From Stutzerimonas stutzeri (GTDB lineage: Bacteria > Pseudomonadota > Gammaproteobacteria > Pseudomonadales > Pseudomonadaceae): a DNA stretch of 64,000 bases. Position numbers and translations under genes: made by a program. The first letter of the stretch is position 1. Every line of letters begins with the position of its first letter. The stretch is from contig NZ_CP073105.1 of the NCBI RefSeq assembly GCF_018138085.1, positions 1,674,001 through 1,738,000 of the forward strand, given 5' to 3'. Shown in pieces: positions 17,572 to 28,681 of the stretch. Under the pieces are notes generated by a model, which was not told the DNA's origin, ran no database searches, and was given only the letters and a program-made list of their open reading frames with translations.

Positions 17572-18825
17572 TCAATCCCAGCTCAACGCTCCACCCGTCT
17601 GGTACTCAATCACCCGCGTTTCAAAGAAGTTCTTCTCCTTCTTGAGGTCCATGATCTCGCTCATCCATGGGAAGGGGTTGGTGGTGCCCGGATATTCCTC
17701 TTTCAAACCAATCTGCGTCAACCGACGGTTCGCGATGAACTTGAGGTAGTCCTCCATCATCGAGGCGTTCATGCCGAGCACGCCACGGGGCATGGTGTCG
17801 CGGGCGTATTCGATTTCGAGCTGCGTACCCTGGAGGATCATCTGGGTCGCTTCGTCCTTCATGGCGGCGTCCCACAGGTGTGGGTTTTCGATCTTGATCT
17901 GGTTGATCACGTCGATGCCGAAGTTCAGGTGCATGGACTCGTCGCGCAGGATGTACTGGAACTGCTCGGCGGTGCCGGTCATCTTGTTGCGGCGGCCCAT
18001 GGAGAGAATCTGGGTGAAGCCGCAGTAGAAGAAGATGCCTTCCAGGACGCAGTAGTAGGCGATGAGGTTGCGCAGGAACTCTTTATCCGTCTCGACGGTG
18101 CCGGTCTGGAAGGTCGGGTCGGAGATGGAGCGGGTGTACTTGAGGCCCCAGGAGGCCTTCTTCGCGACGCTCGGGATCTCGTGGTACATGTTGAAGATTT
18201 CGCCTTCATCCATGCCCAGCGACTCGATGCAGTACTGGTAGGCGTGGGTGTGGATCGCCTCTTCGAAGGCCTGACGCAGGATGTACTGGCGGCATTCGGG
18301 GTTGGTGATCAGGCGGTACACGGCCAGCACCAGGTTGTTGGCGACCAGGCTGTCGGCGGTGGAGAAGAAGCCGAGGTTGCGCTTGACGATGCGGCGCTCG
18401 TCCTCGGAGAGGCCGTCCGGGCTCTTCCACAGGGCGATGTCGGCGTTCATGTTCACTTCCTGCGGCATCCAGTGGTTGGCGCAACCATCCAGATACTTCT
18501 GCCAAGCCCAGTCGTACTTGAAGGGGACGAGCTGGTTGAGGTCGGCGCGGGCGTTGATCATCTGCTTGTCGCCGACGTGAACGCGGGCGGATTCGCCTTC
18601 GAGTTCGTCCAGGCCTTCCTGGATGTCGAGGTCGTCGAGGGCCTTCTTGGCGCGGGCGACGGCAGCGGAGTCGTCAGAGGCTACGGCGCGGGCTTCTTCG
18701 ACGGAGCCGGCGGCGTCCTGGTCGAGTTTGGCGGGGGCTTCGTTGCTGGTGGCAGCGGCTAGTGGGGCGGCGGGCGCGGCGGCAGTGGTGGTGTCTTCTT
18801 CGTCGAATTCGTCCCAGCTCAGCAT
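17572..18825 (-). CDS. nrdB: Ribonucleoside-diphosphate reductase class Ia, beta subunit
   Basis: A subunit of 417 residues that holds the diiron-tyrosyl radical for NDP reduction to dNDP. Metal ligand motifs [15 protein letters not shown] and DESMHLNFG are intact, and the C-terminal [10 protein letters not shown] tail is the docking peptide for NrdA. I start at 18825 ([11 protein letters not shown]) with an AGGAGA site eight bases upstream; the reading frame continues to 18891 without support. Residues about 12-75 are an acidic, alanine-rich linker typical of Pseudomonas NrdB. It lies on the same strand as nrdA but 530 bp away. Confidence 0.97.
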   Translation of the reverse strand: MLSWDEFDEEDTTTAAAPAAPLAAATSNEAPAKLDQDAAGSVEEARAVASDDSAAVARAKKALDDLDIQEGLDELEGESARVHVGDKQMINARADLNQLVPFKYDWAWQKYLDGCANHWMPQEVNMNADIALWKSPDGLSEDERRIVKRNLGFFSTADSLVANNLVLAVYRLITNPECRQYILRQAFEEAIHTHAYQYCIESLGMDEGEIFNMYHEIPSVAKKASWGLKYTRSISDPTFQTGTVETDKEFLRNLIAYYCVLEGIFFYCGFTQILSMGRRNKMTGTAEQFQYILRDESMHLNFGIDVINQIKIENPHLWDAAMKDEATQMILQGTQLEIEYARDTMPRGVLGMNASMMEDYLKFIANRRLTQIGLKEEYPGTTNPFPWMSEIMDLKKEKNFFETRVIEYQTGGALSWD

Positions 18826-19316
18826 GGCGGTTTCTCCTGATTGGGGACCGGCGAGGCCGGTCGGGAATGTTCTGGGCTTTTGTGTGTGCACGCAAAAGCG
18901 GGGTGTTGTTGTTGGGGAGGGTGGTGGTGCCCTGCGCCCTTTGTGTTCTGTATCAGGTCGGGTTTGGGCCCGGCCTTTGTGTTGTCTGGTGGGGCTTGCC
19001 CCTCACCCTAGCCCTCTCCCCGGAGGGGAGAGGGGATTGGATTTGAGGTGGCCCTCGGCTATGCGTTAACTCGGCTGGTGAGTTGGCGGATAGCGGATCG
19101 CGAGCGAGGACTAGGCGTCCCCGACTAGGCGTCCCCGACTAGGTGTCCCCCTCGCTCCTACAGGTCCGGGTTGAGCTAAAGCCTCGGAGCAGCGCTTTTT
19201 CAGCGGCGGCTCGGTGCAAGCGGTTTCCAGAGCGAGGCAGCGCTAGGCGCCTGGCGGGTCGGAGCCCCTGAGCGTACGCATGTACGTGATGGGGGCCGGC
19301 CTGCCCGGCAACAACG
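18826..19316. repeat. nrdA-nrdB intergenic region with tandem and inverted repeats
   Basis: About 490 bases with no credible gene. A 14-base unit GACTAGGCGTCCCC is repeated three times head to tail at 19109-19150 (third copy with one change). A CTCTCCCC-GGAGGGGAGAG palindrome lies at about 19012-19033. The region must also contain the nrdB leader or promoter if the two genes are transcribed separately. Confidence 0.7.
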
Positions 19317-19339
19317 CGCGGTCCGCTCTGGGGACCGCG
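19317..19339 (-). terminator. Hairpin downstream of nrdA
   Basis: Perfect 8-base arms CGCGGTCC and GGACCGCG lie 17 bases past the nrdA stop. The T tract on the minus strand is weak (CGTTGTTG), so termination may be partial. Confidence 0.45.
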
Positions 19340-19355
19340 ACTTTCAACTACTTAC

Positions 19356-22250
<2,895 letters not shown>

Positions 22251-22431
22251 GGGGTCTCCGGATTCTCTCTGTCTCGGTAGCACGTTAGGTGTCAGGCCTG
22301 CTTTGTGGGCGGCCTTGATCGGGTCTTGCGTGTCTCGTATTGCATGAACCATGCCCCGGCGAACCGGACCATGGGTAACTCAAACTGGAAACGATCCGGC
22401 ACCCGGGGAGGTGGCGAATCGAATGTGCCGA

Positions 22432-22460
22432 AGCATAGTCAGGCGTTGTGAAGTTCACAA
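22432..22460 (-). promoter_or_regulatory. Candidate nrdA promoter
   Basis: Reading the minus strand, TTGTGA (22460-22455) and TATGCT (22437-22432) are spaced by 17 bases. The -35 lies inside the 17-base palindrome GTTGTGAAGTTCACAAC (22445-22461). It sits about 180 bases upstream of the nrdA start codon and next to an NrdR box, so this is the likely regulated promoter. Confidence 0.5.
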
Positions 22461-22467
22461 CCTCAAA

Positions 22468-22483
22468 ACACAACATGTAGTGT
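22468..22483. promoter_or_regulatory. NrdR box (proximal)
   Basis: ACACAACATGTAGTGT is close to the published NrdR consensus ACACWATATATWGTGT, with the outer arms intact. It lies directly upstream of the proposed -35 of nrdA. Confidence 0.65.
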
Positions 22484-22742
22484 GATGCACTTGGCGCGTG
22501 CGCTACTGCTGGGCTTGAGCAAAATCAACGTTGGGCTGCGCAGGGTCGCGGTCTGCGGCGGCGATCCATCGCGCCAGGTGCGGGCGCGAGCCGGGTAAAA
22601 ACCAGAGCGAATTATTTTGCTTGCTTTTTTCGGCGTTTGTGTCTGTTTGGCTTTTGACACCCAACATATGGGGTAAAAGGCCGCTGGAGCGACACGATAG
22701 TGTCGGTTCAGGCACAGTGCAAGGCGCTGAAAATGAACAACC

Positions 22743-22751
22743 TGTGGATAA
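22743..22751 (-). promoter_or_regulatory. DnaA box upstream of nrdA
   Basis: TGTGGATAA on the plus strand is a perfect consensus DnaA box (TTATCCACA on the minus strand). DnaA regulates nrdAB in E. coli, so a role in nrdA control is plausible. A single 9-base match can also occur by chance. Confidence 0.4.
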
Positions 22752-22869
22752 GATGTGGGCGAGCTGTGCGCGATAGAGGCGCAGCCCGCGCCGTTTCGGG
22801 GCTGCACGGGGTTCGGATGAAATGCGCGTCGACTGACGCATTCGGGCGCCTGGCGACGCTCCAGGAAAA

Positions 22870-22885
22870 ACACTATATGTGGTGT
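22870..22885. promoter_or_regulatory. NrdR box (distal)
   Basis: ACACTATATGTGGTGT is an excellent match to the NrdR consensus. It is about 400 bases upstream of the proximal box rather than the usual three helical turns, so it may act through looping or on a second, undetected promoter. Confidence 0.65.
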
Positions 22886-23182
22886 TTTGTCAAAGACGGA
22901 TTTATTGCGTTTTGCAGCCTTTTGGGGTGCCGTCTCGACGGAGTGGGCATGAATGCTGGCCTTTTGCCTGGAGAGCCATTGACGGTAGAGATTCGGCTAG
23001 CCGCTGCGACGGCGGCCAACAGGGGCGTCGCGTCTACCTGTGTCCTGGCTGGTCCGTGATGTCGAGGCGTTTCCCATGGCGACGCCGCACTGAATGCGGC
23101 GGCTGTCAGCAGCATGTCTACGGCTGCCATCTGGCCGCGCCCTGACGCTACAATGCCGGCCGGTGTATCGGGAGGGCGCGTG

Positions 23183-23905
23183 GTGGATCAAGAGTCTTGG
23201 AACATCCTGATTGTCGAAGATGACCAGCGGTTGGCCGAGCTGACCCGTGAATATCTGGAAAGTAACGGCATGCAGGTCTCGATCGAGGCGAACGGTGCCT
23301 TGGCGGCCGAGCGCATCATCGCCGAGCGGCCGGATCTAGTCGTGCTCGATCTGATGCTGCCGGGTGAGGATGGCCTGTCCATCTGCCGCAAGGTGCGCGA
23401 TCGCTACGACGGCCCGATCCTGATGCTCACAGCCCGCGCCGACGACCTCGATCAGGTGCTGGGGTTGGAAATCGGTGCCGACGACTATGTCTGCAAGCCG
23501 GTCCGCCCGCGGTTGCTGCTGGCGCGTATCCGCGCGCTGCTGCGGCGTCGTGAAGGCACCGAAGCCGCGTCGCCCAGCACGACCAAGCGCATCCAGTACG
23601 GCCCGCTGGTGGTCGATAACGCGCTGCGTGAGGCCTGGTTGCGCGGCGAGGGTATCGAGCTGACCGGTGCCGAGTTCGACCTGCTCTGGCTGCTGGCGTC
23701 CAACCCGGGGCGGACCCTGTCCCGCGAACAGATCTTCGCCGAACTGCGCGGCATCGAATACGACGGCCAGGACCGTTCCATCGATGTGCGCATTTCGCGC
23801 ATCCGGCCGAAGATCGGCGACGACCCGGACCATCCCCGACTGATCAAGACGGTACGTGGCAAGGGCTACCTGTTCGTTTCCGAAGCGGCCGAAGCGCTGC
23901 AGTGA
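23183..23905 (+). CDS. rstA: OmpR-family response regulator RstA
   Basis: A two-component response regulator of 240 residues. The receiver domain has the acidic pocket IVEDD, the phosphoacceptor aspartate at about residue 56 (LVVLDLMLPGEDG) and the conserved lysine in YVCKPVRP. The C-terminal winged helix has the OmpR pattern ending in RGKGYLF. I start at the GTG at 23183, seven bases after a GGAGG site; another GTG is at 23180, and the frame is open upstream to 23114 without homology. The stop overlaps the rstB start by four bases, so the pair is coupled. Confidence 0.9.
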   Translation: MDQESWNILIVEDDQRLAELTREYLESNGMQVSIEANGALAAERIIAERPDLVVLDLMLPGEDGLSICRKVRDRYDGPILMLTARADDLDQVLGLEIGADDYVCKPVRPRLLLARIRALLRRREGTEAASPSTTKRIQYGPLVVDNALREAWLRGEGIELTGAEFDLLWLLASNPGRTLSREQIFAELRGIEYDGQDRSIDVRISRIRPKIGDDPDHPRLIKTVRGKGYLFVSEAAEALQ

Positions 23906-25521
23906 ATTCGATCTTCCTGCGCATCTACGGCGGTGTGCTTGCCGTGTTGGTGCTGGTCGGGCTGCTCGGGGCTGGAGGCCTGCACCTGCTCAACGAGGTG
24001 CGCGCCGATCATCATCGCGAGGCGCTCGCCGCCGGCACCTTTCGCCTGATGGCGCACAACATGAGCAGCATGACGCCCATCGAGCGGCGGCAGGCGGCGA
24101 ACCTCTGGGGGCGCCTGCTGGGCATCCCGCTGCGGGTGCGCACGCTGGAAGACGTCAGCCTGGAGAGCCGCCTGGAAACCCGACTCCTGCGCGGGCAGGT
24201 GTTGGTCGAACCGCTGCGGCCGGGAAGTGTGACGATCTTTTCCCTGGTCAGCGCCGAGAACCATCTGGTACTGACCGGCGAGGTGGAGCAGCTCAGCGAA
24301 CAGCTGGCGCGGGCCACCATCTACCTGTTGATCGACGAGCTGATCCGCTACCCCGAGGCCGAACAGCCCCAGCGCCTGGCCGAGCTCAAGGCCGCCCGCG
24401 GCTTTGGTTACGAGCTGGAGTTGCTGACCCGCGACAGCGCCAGCCTGGATGACGACCAGCGCCGCCGACTGGACGAGGGCGACACGGTGATGGCGCTGGT
24501 GGGCGGTGGCGAAGCCGTTCAGGTTTATGCGGCGGTGTCCGGCACTCGCTGGATCATGTCGCTGGGGCCGCTGTATCAGCTCAATCCCTATCCGCCTCAA
24601 TTGCTGGTAGTGATCGGCGTGCTCGGCCTGTCCCTGATCGGGCTGACCGTCTACCTGCTGGTACGGCAACTGGAACAGCGCGTACGCGGCGTCGAGCGTG
24701 CGGCCACGCGGATTGCCGGCGGGCATCTCGAAGCGCGGGTACCGGATGCCGGAACGGATTCGGTCGGGCGCCTGGCCAAGGCTTTCAACGGGATGGCCGC
24801 TCATCTGCAGCGTCTGCTGGCGGTGCAGCGGGAGATGGTCAGCGCGGTCGCGCACGAGCTGCGCACACCGGTGGCGCGTCTGCGCTTCGGCCTGGAAATG
24901 GCCGCCGAGGCGCAGACGCCGGAAGCCCGCAGTCGATACTTAGAGGGAATGGATGGCGACATCGACGACCTCGATCGGCTGGTCGACGAGATGCTGGTCT
25001 ATACGCGACTGGAACGCGGCTCGCCGGAGCTGACCTTTCAGGCGGTGGACCTCGGTGCGTTGGTGGATCAGGTGATCGGTGAGCTGGCGCCGTTGCGCGC
25101 CGATGTTCACGTCGAGCGGGGCCCCTGTACGGTTGCGGCCGATGGCGATAGCTCGGTCGAGGCCGAGCCGCATTACTTGCGTCGGGCATTGAGCAATCTG
25201 GTCACCAATGCCATGCGTCACGCCGATAGCCGCGTGCAGGTGAGTTTTGCCGTCGATGCCGAACGCGCCAGCCTGAGCGTCGACGACGACGGGCCCGGCG
25301 TGCCGGAGGAAGCCTGGGAAAAGGTCTTCACGCCCTTTCTGCGCCTGGACGACAGCCGTACGCGCGCCTCGGGCGGCCATGGGTTGGGGCTGTCCATCGT
25401 GCGGCGGATTTCCTACTGGCATGGCGGCCGCTCGCAGATTGGCCACAGCGAACTGGGCGGCGCCCGCTTCAGCCTGGTGTGGCCGCGTAGACAGACAGGG
25501 TCGCGACTCCCTGCGCAATGA
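23902..25521 (+). CDS. rstB: Sensor histidine kinase RstB
   Basis: A 539-residue inner-membrane kinase. Two transmembrane helices (residues about 7-29 and 233-254) flank a periplasmic sensor region of some 200 residues. HAMP follows, then the dimerisation box VSAVAHELRTPVARLRFG with His318, the N box LSNLVTNAMRHA, and DDGPGVP and GGHGLGLSIV ATP-binding motifs. It phosphorylates RstA, whose gene overlaps by four bases. The last ten or so residues (RRQTGSRLPAQ) are encoded by the first copy of a tandem duplication, so this tail is probably recent and variable. Confidence 0.92.
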   Translation: MNSIFLRIYGGVLAVLVLVGLLGAGGLHLLNEVRADHHREALAAGTFRLMAHNMSSMTPIERRQAANLWGRLLGIPLRVRTLEDVSLESRLETRLLRGQVLVEPLRPGSVTIFSLVSAENHLVLTGEVEQLSEQLARATIYLLIDELIRYPEAEQPQRLAELKAARGFGYELELLTRDSASLDDDQRRRLDEGDTVMALVGGGEAVQVYAAVSGTRWIMSLGPLYQLNPYPPQLLVVIGVLGLSLIGLTVYLLVRQLEQRVRGVERAATRIAGGHLEARVPDAGTDSVGRLAKAFNGMAAHLQRLLAVQREMVSAVAHELRTPVARLRFGLEMAAEAQTPEARSRYLEGMDGDIDDLDRLVDEMLVYTRLERGSPELTFQAVDLGALVDQVIGELAPLRADVHVERGPCTVAADGDSSVEAEPHYLRRALSNLVTNAMRHADSRVQVSFAVDAERASLSVDDDGPGVPEEAWEKVFTPFLRLDDSRTRASGGHGLGLSIVRRISYWHGGRSQIGHSELGGARFSLVWPRRQTGSRLPAQ

Positions 25522-25782
25522 TCGGCCGGGGCGCGGCTCTTGAGGTTGCAGCGATGGGTTGCACCCATCCTACGGACGGAACTCATTGGCCGCGCCACGC
25601 ACGTAGGATGGGTGAAACCCATCAAGCCACTGTTGCGGCCGCGTAGACAGACGGGGTCGCGGCTTCCTGCGCAGTGATTGGCCTATGCGCGGCCCTGGCG
25701 TTTGCAGGCGATGGGTTGCACCCATCCTACGAGGGAATTCATCGACCGCTCCCCACACTTAGGATGGGTGAAACCCATCAAG
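25481..25782. repeat. 156-bp tandem duplication carrying REP-like inverted pairs
   Basis: Copy one (25481-25626) and copy two (25637-25782) align at a constant offset of 156 bases with no net gap. Each begins with the rstB 3' end (GGCCGCGTAGACAGAC) and contains the pair GATGGGTTGCACCCATCCTA ... TAGGATGGGTGAAACCCATC, which can fold into a long hairpin. The first copy includes the rstB stop codon. Confidence 0.85.
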
Positions 25783-25816
25783 GCACGACTCAAGGATCCG
25801 TCGGGCTCGAAGGCAG

Positions 25817-26530
25817 TCAGACCGGAACGCCGACAAGGCTCAGCACATAGTCCTCGAACCGGGCGAACTGGCCGTCCAGTTCTGTGCCGGTTTTCCATTC
25901 GTCAGAGAGGTCGTTGAGCAGACGCAGGCGCGCGCGGCCGTCGGCGCCCTGGTGAATCAGCTCCGCTTCCTGGAAATAGAAGCGCGTCTTGACCAAGGGA
26001 TAGAGGGCCTTGAACAGGCTTTCCTTGATCGAGAACGTCAGCGTCACGCGCAATGCCCGCTGCGTTTCGTCGAGCTCGGCCCAGCGTTGCAGTTCCCAAG
26101 GGGTGAGAATTTCCTCTGCCAGCCGCTCGGCCCGTGCGGCGGGTAGCAGCCGCTCCACATCGAGCCCGAGCCCGCGCCATTGCTCGCTGCGCGCCGCCAC
26201 CACCGCGGCCCAGCCAGCGCCGTGGGTGATGGAGCCGACCACCCCGCTGGGCCAGCAGGGCGCGCGGTCTTCACCGACTGCAACAATGGACGGCACGCCG
26301 GTGGTTGTGCGCAAGGCTTCATAGGCGCAGATGCGCCCGGCCAGAAACTCCGTCTGGCGTTTGTTGACCGCCTTCATCGGCGGGATGCCCCAGCGGACGA
26401 AATCTTCCGGATCGAGCCGGTCAGGATCGAAACGGGTGCTTAGCAGCCGTACGCCGGAAAGGGCGAACGGCAGCGGCCAGTGATCCTGCAGCGGCGTGCA
26501 ACAGGCGGGATGTCGGGGAGGGCGGTTCAT
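25817..26530 (-). CDS. 4'-phosphopantetheinyl transferase (PcpS/EntD-like)
   Basis: A 237-residue enzyme that transfers the phosphopantetheine arm of CoA to acyl- or peptidyl-carrier proteins. Family motifs are SITHGAGWAAVVAA, the Mg-binding GLDVERL and the FSIKESLFKALYPLV helix with the catalytic glutamate and lysine. The size matches the broad-specificity Sfp/PcpS type used in Pseudomonas for fatty acid and siderophore carriers. It is a single gene facing rstB, followed by the REP duplication. Confidence 0.88.
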   Translation of the reverse strand: MNRPPRHPACCTPLQDHWPLPFALSGVRLLSTRFDPDRLDPEDFVRWGIPPMKAVNKRQTEFLAGRICAYEALRTTTGVPSIVAVGEDRAPCWPSGVVGSITHGAGWAAVVAARSEQWRGLGLDVERLLPAARAERLAEEILTPWELQRWAELDETQRALRVTLTFSIKESLFKALYPLVKTRFYFQEAELIHQGADGRARLRLLNDLSDEWKTGTELDGQFARFEDYVLSLVGVPV

Positions 26531-26884
26531 GCCGGTCAGTGTGCCTCAGCGAGGTGGCAACGTGCAGGGGGGGTGAATCTTTGCTTCGACCTGTTCGCGA
26601 GCCAGCTCGCCTGTACGGCTATGGCTTCTGTAGGAGCGGGCTCTGCCCGCGATCGGCGGTCCGGTGTGTGCCGAGGCTACGAGTCGCAGGCAGAGCCTGC
26701 TCCTACAGTAAACGTCGGGATAACCGAACCACGATAGTTCGGCCGACGATCGACCATGCCTCAATAGCCATATTTTGCGAGCCAGCTCGCCTGTACGGCT
26801 ATGGCTTCTGTAGGAGCGGGCTCTGCCCGCGATCGGCGGTCCGGTGTGTGCCGAGGCCACGGATAAAACGTGGCGGCAGGCGGA
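26531..26884. repeat. Intergenic direct repeat (84 bp, period 180)
   Basis: The segments 26597-26680 and 26777-26860 are nearly identical. Each contains TGTAGGAGCGGGCTCTGCCC, a REP-type head with its own palindrome. Between them a reverse copy GCAGGCAGAGCCTGCTCCTA lies at about 26687-26706, so the whole forms a REP, inverted REP, REP arrangement. No gene is seen here. Confidence 0.8.
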
Positions 26885-27787
26885 TCAGTTGCCTTCCGGC
26901 CGGGCGAGGATTCTGGGAGCGGCTTCGATGATCTGCCGCGACAGGTTCTCCATCCGCGGCGACTGGACTTTCCAGGTGTGCCAGTAAAGCGAGATGTCCA
27001 GCGGTGCATCGGCAGCCAGGTCGACCACCGCACCCTGGGCCAGCGCGTCATGCAGCAGCGGTTCCGGCACCATGCCATAGCCCAGCCCGTAGCGGATCGC
27101 ATTGAAGCGCGGCTCGGCGCCGGGCACATAGTGGCAGGGGTAGGCGCCCTCGGGCAGGCCCAGCTCGCGCAGCAGGAAAGACGAGGTCAGGCGATCCTTG
27201 CGGGTGTAGGCGACCACGGGCGCCTTGCGCGCGGCATTGCGGTTCATCCCGTAGGGGAAGTATTGCTGGCGAAACGCGGCGGACGCGACCAGACGATAGC
27301 GCATGCTGCCCAGCGGGCTCGCCGTACAGCCACGCATTGGCTTGGGTTCGGTGCTGATGCAGCCGATCGCCAGGCCCGTCTCGAGCAGGCTGTAGGTATG
27401 GTCCTGGTCCTCGACCGTCAGGTCCAGCAGCACCCGTTCACGAATCAGCACGTCGGCCAGGGCCGGGAAAAACCAGGTGCCGAGGCTGTCGACGTTAAGG
27501 GCGGCCACCACCACCAGCGCCGCATCGCTGCGCTCGGCCAGATCCGCCATCAGGTCGGCTTCGAGCAAGGCGGCGCGCTTGAGGTACTGCAACAGCCGCT
27601 GACCGGTTTCGGTCGGGCGACAGGGCCGGCTACGCACTACCAATGCATTGCCCAGGGCGCTTTCCAGGGCGCGCACGCGCTGCGAAATTGCCGGCGGCGT
27701 CAGGTGCAGGCGCAGCGCCGCTTGCTCGAAGCTGCCGGTTTTGATGACCGCGCGAAAGGCTTCGGTCTGTTTGGGGTCGAGATTCAA
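26885..27787 (-). CDS. argP: LysR-family regulator ArgP (IciA)
   Basis: A 300-residue LysR regulator matching ArgP: N-terminal helix-turn-helix TEAFRAVIKTGSFEQAALRL then TPPAISQRVRALE, and the ArgP-type C-terminal domain (NVDSLGTWFFPALADVL). In enterobacteria ArgP binds lysine or arginine and controls arginine exporter and lysine-related genes. Here it is divergent from a TRIC-type membrane protein rather than an adjacent LysE/ArgO exporter. The AT-rich 120-bp spacer (27788-27910) is the likely operator region. Confidence 0.88.
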   Translation of the reverse strand: MNLDPKQTEAFRAVIKTGSFEQAALRLHLTPPAISQRVRALESALGNALVVRSRPCRPTETGQRLLQYLKRAALLEADLMADLAERSDAALVVVAALNVDSLGTWFFPALADVLIRERVLLDLTVEDQDHTYSLLETGLAIGCISTEPKPMRGCTASPLGSMRYRLVASAAFRQQYFPYGMNRNAARKAPVVAYTRKDRLTSSFLLRELGLPEGAYPCHYVPGAEPRFNAIRYGLGYGMVPEPLLHDALAQGAVVDLAADAPLDISLYWHTWKVQSPRMENLSRQIIEAAPRILARPEGN

Positions 27788-27910
27788 GCCCTCGGTCCTC
27801 AGGTTAAGTAAATATTTGCATAGCCTAATTTTGCTAAATCACACCGATTAAACCCGAGTGTGCCCCATAATTGCGCGCTTTCCTCTCGCCTGCCCCTTTG
27901 GAGTTCCGCT

Positions 27911-28537
27911 GTGACGCTGCTGCACATCATCTACCTGATCGCCATTACGGCCGAAGCCATGTCCGGCGCCATCATGGGCATGCGCCGGGGCATGGACCTG
28001 TTCGGCATCTGCATGCTGGGCACGGTCACTGCGCTGGGCGGCGGCACGGCGCGTGATGTGCTGCTGGGGCACTATCCGATCGGCTGGATTGCTCATCCCG
28101 AGTATCTGGGTTTCACGGTCGGCGCGGCCATTGTCACCGCCATGATCGCTCGGCACATGCATCATCTGCGGCAGGTGTTTCTGCTGGTCGACGGCCTGGG
28201 CCTGGTGGCTTTCACGGTCATCGGTTGCGGCGTGGCGATGGACATGGGGGCGCATCTGTCGATCGTCGTGCTGGCCGGAGTGATTACCGGCGTGTTCGGC
28301 GGGCTGCTGCGCGACATCCTCTGCAACCGGGTACCGATGGTGCTGCGGCGTGAACTGTATGCCACGGTGGCGCTGTTCACCGGCGTGCTCTACGTCAGCT
28401 TGCTATGGCTGGGTGTCGGTAACTCCATCGCTTCGCTCGCCACGCTCTGTGCCGGTTTCCTGTTCCGGGTGCTGGCGATGACCTTCCAGTGGAAACTTCC
28501 CCATTTCCAGGTGCGCGACATTCGCGGGCTGGACTGA
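27911..28537 (+). CDS. TRIC-type (UPF0126/YadS-like) membrane protein
   Basis: A 208-residue inner-membrane protein with seven hydrophobic helices in two similar halves. Each half carries the family glycine motif (GGGTARDVLLG near residue 43 and GGLLRDILCNRVP near 130). Such proteins are related to trimeric intracellular cation channels, and a bacterial homologue has been linked to glycine uptake. I choose the GTG at 27911, about ten bases after a GGAG site, because the hydrophobic first helix starts there; the upstream extension to 27860 is unsupported. It is divergent from argP. Confidence 0.82.
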   Translation: MTLLHIIYLIAITAEAMSGAIMGMRRGMDLFGICMLGTVTALGGGTARDVLLGHYPIGWIAHPEYLGFTVGAAIVTAMIARHMHHLRQVFLLVDGLGLVAFTVIGCGVAMDMGAHLSIVVLAGVITGVFGGLLRDILCNRVPMVLRRELYATVALFTGVLYVSLLWLGVGNSIASLATLCAGFLFRVLAMTFQWKLPHFQVRDIRGLD

Positions 28538-28552
28538 CCGCCACGGTCCACC

Positions 28553-28585
28553 CGGCCCGGCATCGGCCCGGCATCGGCCCGGCAT
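28553..28585. repeat. 11-bp tandem repeat upstream of gacS
   Basis: Three perfect head-to-tail copies of CGGCCCGGCAT and a partial fourth lie between the TRIC gene and gacS. Unit count could vary between strains. Confidence 0.75.
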
Positions 28586-28681
28586 CGGCCAGTTTCCTTC
28601 CGACGGTCGCCGGCTCTGGTATGCAGATTCCAGGCTGGCGAGCCGCTACACTAGCGGCCTGGCAACCAGGGGAATGGATCC

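Larger units (their letters stand above)
22486..23182. other. Long intergenic region between nrdA and rstA
   Basis: About 700 non-coding bases between divergent genes. Apart from the boxes listed separately I see only short frames in all registers. It is long for a Pseudomonas divergent promoter, which fits complex nrdA regulation or an undetected small RNA. Confidence 0.5.

Noticed and set aside
17533..18762. Long plus-strand open frame of 409 codons
   Set aside because: It is the complement of nrdB; the product is a valine/histidine-rich shadow with no family character.
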